Shown: positions 33,986 through 37,807 of the stretch, piece by piece
How positions within the stretch are numbered: the first letter of the stretch is position 1
Layout: every line of letters begins with the position of its first letter
Origin: Myxacorys chilensis ATA2-1-KO14
GTDB taxonomy: Bacteria; Cyanobacteriota; Cyanobacteriia; Leptolyngbyales; Leptolyngbyaceae
Assembly: GCA_019359275.1 (NCBI GenBank)
Contig: JAHHHP010000054.1
Coordinates: 1-37,807 of the forward strand
Reading direction: 5' to 3'
DNA: 37,807 nt
Position numbers and translations under genes: made by a program
The notes under the pieces: generated by a model
Told to the model about the DNA's origin: nothing
Databases searched by the model: none
Seen by the model: the letters and a program-made list of their open reading frames with translations, nothing else

Positions 33986-34807
33986 ATGAGCAAATTAAAT
34001 CGACGGCAGTTTTCTAAACCCGCTTACTTAAACCTTCTGAGTTTACTAATCAGCTCTATTATTTTCGGGGTTGCTCAATCGGCAATGGCGCAATTTGAAG
34101 GCGATCGTATCCCTGACAATAGTGATCGATCTGCCCCCATCTACCCCTCTGATGGTGTCCTTCAGGAGGGCGATCGCGGAGCCGCCGTAACTAACCTTCA
34201 GCAACAATTAGCGGCGCTGGGCTATTACAGAGGCTCCATTGATGGGGTATTTGGGCAAGATACGACAGAGGCTGTCCTAAGGTTTCAACGCGATCGCAAC
34301 TTGATCGCGGATGGCATTGTCGGAACTCAAGTCTATCAAGCCTTAGGAATTAGCCCCTCGCCCAGCTATCAACCCTCTGGTCGGCAGCTTGGTGTTGGCG
34401 ATAGCGGTGCTGATGTGGAAGAATTACAGCGTCGCTTAGCCAACCTAGGCTACTTCAATACCTCCGTGACAGGCTATTACGGTTCTGCCACTCAAGACGC
34501 AGTGACTCGATTTCAGCAAGATAGACAGCTTGCTATCACTGGAAGTGCTGATGCTCAAACCCTGAGTGCCTTAGGAATTTCATCTGCGGTAGGCGGAGAC
34601 GCAAATGAGCGATATGTCGTCATCGTGCCGAAAAACGACGACACTATCCTAGCAAAGGTGCGACAATACGCACCAACTGCCTTTTTGTCAGGCTCGCGTC
34701 TAGGAGATTATGTTCAAGCGGGCACGTTTCCTTCTCGGGAAGCGGCAGATAGACAAACGAGACTGCTGCGATCGCAGGGATTAGATGCGCGAGTTACGTA
34801 TCCATGA
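33986..34807 (+). CDS. Exported peptidoglycan-binding protein (two PG_binding_1 domains plus SPOR-like domain)
   Basis: A 273-residue exported protein with a signal peptide (hydrophobic about 13-33, cleavage after SAMA near 35). Two PG_binding_1 domains follow (about 52-110 and 132-190), each with the EGDRGAAVTNLQQQL- or GVGDSGADVEELQRRL-type start and FGQDTTEAVLRFQ/YGSATQDAVTRFQ helix. A C-terminal SPOR-like domain (about 205-273) contains YVVIVPKNDDT and VQAGTFPSREAADRQ. This combination points to a cell-wall role, possibly at septa. The stop is one base from the stop of fur on the other strand, so the two transcripts must overlap. Confidence 0.88.
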   Translation: MSKLNRRQFSKPAYLNLLSLLISSIIFGVAQSAMAQFEGDRIPDNSDRSAPIYPSDGVLQEGDRGAAVTNLQQQLAALGYYRGSIDGVFGQDTTEAVLRFQRDRNLIADGIVGTQVYQALGISPSPSYQPSGRQLGVGDSGADVEELQRRLANLGYFNTSVTGYYGSATQDAVTRFQQDRQLAITGSADAQTLSALGISSAVGGDANERYVVIVPKNDDTILAKVRQYAPTAFLSGSRLGDYVQAGTFPSREAADRQTRLLRSQGLDARVTYP

Positions 34808-34808
34808 G

Positions 34809-35270
34809 TTACACCAACAGCGATCGCTGGCAGGTCGGGCAGACCGCATGGATCGACAACTGACAATCTAGCAAGTGATAACCTTCCTTCTGGGCAGCTT
34901 TCGTGCCGATCTTTAGAATCGGATCACTCTTGAACTCAATTGTTTTACTGCACCGCACGCAGATCAGATGGTGATGATGATGCGGATGAGGCTGATTGAT
35001 TTCGTAGTGCTTATGACCTTCTGCTAGTTCCAGTTCCCGCAGGATGCCCATGCGAGACATGAGCTTTAGGGTGCGGTAAATCGTCGATAGACTAATGCCT
35101 TCTCCTTGTTCTTCCAGTAGAGCGTAGAGATCTTCAGCACTCAAGTGCTGTCCTTCTGGCAGATTTTGAAACACGGTGAGAATTACTTCGCGCTGTGGAG
35201 TCAAGCGCCAGCCTTTCTCATTCAGTTCAGCCTTGAGTGAGGCTGAAGTATAAACAGGAGCGTTTAACAT
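34809..35270 (-). CDS. fur: Fur family ferric uptake regulator (FurA-type)
   Basis: A protein of about 153 residues. A winged-helix DNA-binding part (about 10-85, including RLTPQREVIL and STIYRTLKLM) precedes a dimer/metal domain. Metal-site text includes HYEINQPHPHHHHHLICVRC, and a second CxxC pair is in VCPTCQRS. The His run plus TIEFKSD and LLDCQL match cyanobacterial FurA more than Zur or PerR. FurA represses iron-uptake genes and also senses redox or haem. ATG 35270 is preferred; in-frame TTG codons at 35276 and 35279 lie nearer the AGGAGG ribosome site. The gene is downstream of sigC and has its own promoter. Confidence 0.9.
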   Translation of the reverse strand: MLNAPVYTSASLKAELNEKGWRLTPQREVILTVFQNLPEGQHLSAEDLYALLEEQGEGISLSTIYRTLKLMSRMGILRELELAEGHKHYEINQPHPHHHHHLICVRCSKTIEFKSDPILKIGTKAAQKEGYHLLDCQLSIHAVCPTCQRSLLV

Positions 35271-35300
35271 TCTCAACAAAGCCTCCTTTCTTGAGAATAT

Positions 35301-35329
35301 AGCATAACTAAAAATAAGGCGACTTGCAA
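35301..35329 (-). promoter_or_regulatory. Candidate fur promoter
   Basis: Read on the minus strand, TTGCAA (35329-35324) and TATGCT (35306-35301) are separated by exactly 17 bp, a good match to a sigma-70-type promoter. The -35 lies in the loop of the sigC terminator. A further TATATT just downstream could be an alternative -10. Confidence 0.6.
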
Positions 35330-35344
35330 GAAGTTCGCCTTATT
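35310..35344 (-). terminator. Intrinsic terminator of sigC
   Basis: AATAAGGCGA (35313-35322) and TCGCCTTATT (35335-35344) are perfect reverse complements around a 12-nt loop. On the minus strand the stem is followed by T residues (A-run 35310-35314 on +). It stands 56 bp after the sigC stop and overlaps the fur promoter. Confidence 0.85.
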
Positions 35345-35360
35345 GATAATAATATTCAGT
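35341..35360 (-). promoter_or_regulatory. Possible Fur box upstream of fur
   Basis: TATTGATAATAATATTCAGT contains GATAAT followed by AATATT, resembling two of the hexamers that make up a Fur box. Its place just upstream of the -35 would suit autoregulation. The match is partial and the region is AT-rich. Confidence 0.35.
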
Positions 35361-35399
35361 TGAGGAAGGCAACTGCCCAGATTTTAGAACCGCAAGCCT

Positions 35400-36749
35400 T
35401 TAACTTAGCGATTCTAGGTAGTCTCGCACACGATTGCGTCGTTTAGGCTGACGAAGTTTTTGCAATGCTTTCGCTTCAATCTGCCGGACTCGTTCTCTAG
35501 AGAGTTCGAGCGCTCGACCGATTTCTGCCAAGGAATAGGGCTGTCCGTCGCTGCCTAAGCCAAACCGCATTTGAATCACATCTCGTTCGCGATCGGTGAG
35601 GTCTGCCATAAGTTGCAGCAAATCCCGCCGCAGGGATTCGCGCATCAATGTTTCTTCTGGCGTAATTTCTTCCGTTTCGAGCAGATCGCCTAACTCTGTA
35701 TCTTTCTCCTTGCCCACTTTGGTTTCTAGAGAAACCGATCGCGGCACTCGCAGCAAGACTTCCCGAACTTGAGGAGCCGTCATCTCAAGTTCTACAGCGA
35801 TATCTTCGATTGTTGCAGTCCGACCTTTTTCTTGAGAGATTTTGCGTTGAGCTTTTTTAATTTTGTTTAATTTTTCGGTGATGTGAACTGGAAGACGAAT
35901 CGTGCGGCTCTGAGTGGCGATCGCACGGGTAATACCCTGCCGAATCCACCAATAGGCATAAGTGCTAAAGCGGTATCCTTTGGTTGGATCAAATTTTTCA
36001 ACGGCACGCTCTAAACCTAATGTGCCTTCTTGAATCAGATCTAAAAGTTCTAAACCACGATTTTGATATTTCTTAGCAACAGACACGACTAGGCGCAGGT
36101 TTGCCTTAATCATGTGTTCTTTAGCATTGATTCCTGAAGTTTGAATCTGATCTAATTCTTCAGTGCTTAGATTGACTAACTTGGCCCACGCCTGTTTGCC
36201 TTGAGCCAAAATCGGCTTGAGGTTAGAGACTTCAACGCCTGCTTCGGTGGCCCACCGCTCTAGAGACGGTCGGTGTCCCAGAATAGAGGCTAAGCGATCG
36301 CGGGCATCAATCAACTGTACATAGCGGTGGACGGGTGTGTTTCCTGTTTCTCCCGCTTCGTTGCGTTGCTCTAAAAGCCGCATGTGGCGCTGCACTTTTT
36401 GGGCTTCCGAGACTTCTTCATCTCGTCCCAACAATTGGACGCGGCCAATTTCCTGTAAATACAGCCGAACTAAATCAGTTGTCCGACGCCCTAGGTTTTG
36501 CGTGCCTTGCGGGACATAGCCCAAGTCAAGATCCACCAGATCTTCGGGCGAGGGTTCGAGATCGTCGCGATCATTAAACCGTGCCACGAAGGGAGATGGC
36601 TGCTCCACAGCTGAGGAGTCATAGTCTGCATCAGCGTAGAAAGAGGTTGCTGGCATCATGTTTCGTTTCGGTTGCTCTGGGTACGAATAAGAAGCGGTTG
36701 GTTGTGTAGCTAGTGTTCCCCGCCTTTTAGGACTTGAGAACACAGGCAT
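35400..36749 (-). CDS. sigC: Group 2 RNA polymerase sigma factor, SigC type
   Basis: A 449-residue sigma-70-family factor. A long hydrophilic N-terminal part (about 1-85) is followed by region 1.2 (LVRLYLQEIGRVQLLGRDEE), an insert, region 2 (about 210-280: RLVVSVAKKYQNRGLELLDL and YRFSTYAYWWIRQGITRAIA), region 3 and region 4 (about 385-448, ending KRRNRVRDYLESLS). All core-binding and -10 residues are present. The extended N-terminus and the LDLGYVPQGTQ-like segment favour SigC over SigB/D/E. SigC in other cyanobacteria is linked to heat, carbon and stationary-phase responses. ATG 36749; the upstream gap of about 530 bp is unusually long. An intrinsic terminator follows. Confidence 0.87.
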   Translation of the reverse strand: MPVFSSPKRRGTLATQPTASYSYPEQPKRNMMPATSFYADADYDSSAVEQPSPFVARFNDRDDLEPSPEDLVDLDLGYVPQGTQNLGRRTTDLVRLYLQEIGRVQLLGRDEEVSEAQKVQRHMRLLEQRNEAGETGNTPVHRYVQLIDARDRLASILGHRPSLERWATEAGVEVSNLKPILAQGKQAWAKLVNLSTEELDQIQTSGINAKEHMIKANLRLVVSVAKKYQNRGLELLDLIQEGTLGLERAVEKFDPTKGYRFSTYAYWWIRQGITRAIATQSRTIRLPVHITEKLNKIKKAQRKISQEKGRTATIEDIAVELEMTAPQVREVLLRVPRSVSLETKVGKEKDTELGDLLETEEITPEETLMRESLRRDLLQLMADLTDRERDVIQMRFGLGSDGQPYSLAEIGRALELSRERVRQIEAKALQKLRQPKRRNRVRDYLESLS

Positions 36750-37282
36750 AGGTTCCAGAAGTGGAGACTGACCAACCTAAGCGTTGCTCGAGCGATGAGA
36801 TCGAAATCTCTTTAGTAACTACACGAGTGACTACACGTCGTTATGCATCCATTCCGAAAAAGGGCAGAAATGCTTTGATTCAGTGGATATCAATTCGTGC
36901 TTAGTATGAAAGACGACTGAATCACTGAAAAGTAATTTAGAGCGAGCAGTAATCTAACCTACATTAGCTGCACGTTATTCTCAGGACAAAGGTTTCGAGC
37001 TTCGGCCATCTTCATCAAAGCTTCTAAAATTTAGCAAAACTAGTCATGTAGTAATGAAGTTATCGCAGAAGTGGAAAAAGTATGCTGGGATTTTGAGCAA
37101 TAAAATGAAGAGTGATCAAGAGCATACAATCTAGTGATCGCAATCACCAATCACTTAACGTTGTTTTTAATTTTGAACTCAATCATTCCTTGTCAAGAAA
37201 TGGTTTAGCGTTTTTGTTGATCATTTTGCTTACGGAAGCAATAAATTTGTTGTTGCTGAAATTGATAAAGGAGGGTTTTTTA
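36750..37282. other. Long intergenic region between sigC and a disrupted small gene
   Basis: This AT-rich stretch has to carry the sigC promoter and the promoter of the disrupted + strand gene. GAGATCGAAATCTC (36797-36810) is a small hairpin in the sigC leader. A run of 57 open codons on + (about 36958-37128) and a hydrophobic frame from GTG 37112 show no family resemblance and are probably chance. An AAAGGAGG ribosome site ends the region (37267-37274). Confidence 0.5.
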
Positions 37283-37438
37283 ATGACTAAGAGGCATACA
37301 CAGAAGATTACGATTTGCTGAACTACGGTGAGCGTGTCTGAGCGATTACCGTCGCTCTGCAAAAAGCCCCTCCGCAAGTGATGGCGAAGATCAAATTTCA
37401 ACTTGCACCCAAACCCACCCAAGCCGAAAAAGTGGGAT
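37283..37438 (+). pseudogene. Small gene broken by a frameshift and a stop codon
   Basis: A strong AAAGGAGG site is followed by ATG ACT AA, after which the frame is lost by one base. From 37291 the shifted frame reads EAYTEDYDLLNYGERV, TGA at 37339, then AITVALQKAPPQVMAKIKFQ and LAPKPTQAEKVG to TAG at 37438. Restoring one base and changing TGA to a CGA-like codon would yield a continuous protein of about 50 residues. The 3' end coincides with the truncated end of a transposase relic on the other strand, so the gene was probably cut there. I do not recognise the protein. Confidence 0.65.
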
Positions 37439-37664
37439 AGCATTTGCAGTACAACAGGATGTAGAACAACTTTTCACGACTCGTGCGTAACGTTGCTTTT
37501 CGCCCTCCTCCCATCGCTCGCTGGCGCTCGACGTCTCGGTTGACTCGGCTTTGCTCGTAGGCTTGTGCAAAACTCGGCAGGAGGGATTCAAACGCTTTGC
37601 AATTAAGTCCTGTCATTGCCCATAGCAGACGATCCTGTTTCAAGATGCGTTCGAGATTCAGCAT
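37427..37664 (-). pseudogene. Truncated N-terminal part of an IS5-like transposase
   Basis: Reading from ATG 37664, MLNLERILKQDRLLWAMTGL and then FESLLPSFAQAYEQS, the basic GGGRKATLRTSREKLFYILL and CKCYPTF match the HTH_Tnp_4 N-terminus of IS5-superfamily transposases. Family resemblance stops at CYPTF (about 37427), after which the frame soon ends and no DDE catalytic domain follows, so the gene is a fragment. The break point coincides with the end of the disrupted + strand ORF. Confidence 0.78.
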
Positions 37665-37702
37665 GGATAGAACACAGACGATTGCTAGGTTGTGTTGACA
37701 TT

Positions 37703-37807
37703 TCAGCGAAGTTCAATCAGCAAGGCAGTGAAATAAACAAAGCTGAGAAAATTCTTCGCTTTCTTCTCAAAACGAGAAAAGACGCGGCGAAAGTGCTTGA
37801 GCTTGTT
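37703..37807 (-). mobile_element. C-terminal end of a transposase, running off the window
   Basis: On the minus strand the last 105 bases read FRRVFSRFEKKAKNFLSFVY then FTALLIELR and a stop at 37703-37705. This is the usual C-terminus of IS5-family DDE transposases (RRvfSRFdK...fLa...LiwlR type). The catalytic part lies beyond the window. It is read in the same direction as the truncated N-terminal fragment and ends 38 bp upstream of its start, so two IS copies or a rearranged one meet here. Confidence 0.72.

Noticed and set aside
36958..37128. 57 open codons on + strand upstream of the disrupted gene
   Set aside because: No start codon near its head, no family resemblance, and the length is within chance for AT-rich DNA.
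37112..37321. 69-codon hydrophobic ORF on + strand
   Set aside because: GTG start without ribosome site in AT-rich DNA. It runs through the strong AAAGGAGG site of the next gene, so it is more likely leader sequence.

Overview
The window is chromosomal DNA from a cyanobacterium, probably a filamentous Leptolyngbya-like lineage (the rank is inference). The signs are very frequent HIP1-type GCGATCGC octamers, a Delta12 acyl-lipid desaturase, a ferredoxin-dependent divinyl reductase (BciB), a helical carotenoid protein, a CmpR/RbcR-type LysR regulator, a Ycf46 AAA protein, CofH and a group 2 sigma factor of SigC type. Most of it is ordinary core genome. The accessory or decaying parts are 5.5-7.0 kb, 14.9-15.4 kb and the last 0.5 kb.

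Layout. 0.1-5.5 kb: valine-pyruvate aminotransferase, a DUF3531 protein, a NUDIX hydrolase whose stop codon lies in a 17-bp triple repeat, a CheY-like regulator, bciB and a LysR regulator. 5.5-7.0 kb: a long gap that hides a decayed fasciclin (FAS1) gene, converging on a helical carotenoid protein gene. 7.0-12.6 kb: two short-chain dehydrogenases separated by a strong hairpin, a GH31 alpha-glucosidase and desA with a clear terminator. 12.6-18.5 kb: an exported protein, a membrane-anchored caspase-fold protein that lacks both catalytic residues, a start-less ORF remnant, an exported TPR protein, a small membrane protein and an ABC1/UbiB kinase-like protein. 18.8-25.3 kb: a DegT/DnrJ aminotransferase, a FetB-type permease, a KaiB-domain protein tightly coupled to cofH, a DUF3352 protein and a lipoprotein. 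25.5-27.5 kb: a nuclease-helicase fusion of the DUF2075 type, a defence candidate. 27.7-33.8 kb: a DUF2808 protein, then the rpmH-rnpA-PH-yidC-khpB-DUF177-ycf46 run (ribosome, RNase P, membrane insertion), then an SH3 protein. 34-36.7 kb: a peptidoglycan-binding/SPOR protein, fur and sigC. The fur promoter appears to be nested in the sigC terminator. 36.8-37.8 kb: a frameshifted small gene that abuts a truncated IS5-like transposase, then the C-terminus of a second transposase running off the end.

Themes. Photoprotection and pigment genes (HCP, FAS1 relic, bciB) lie within about 4 kb of each other. The sequences that most deserve a second look are the FAS1 relic, the catalytically dead caspase-fold protein, the KaiB-domain/cofH pair and the nuclease-helicase. 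I saw no CRISPR array, tRNA or rRNA and no complete mobile element. I found no convincing wholly new multi-gene system; the best candidates are single genes or gene pairs.
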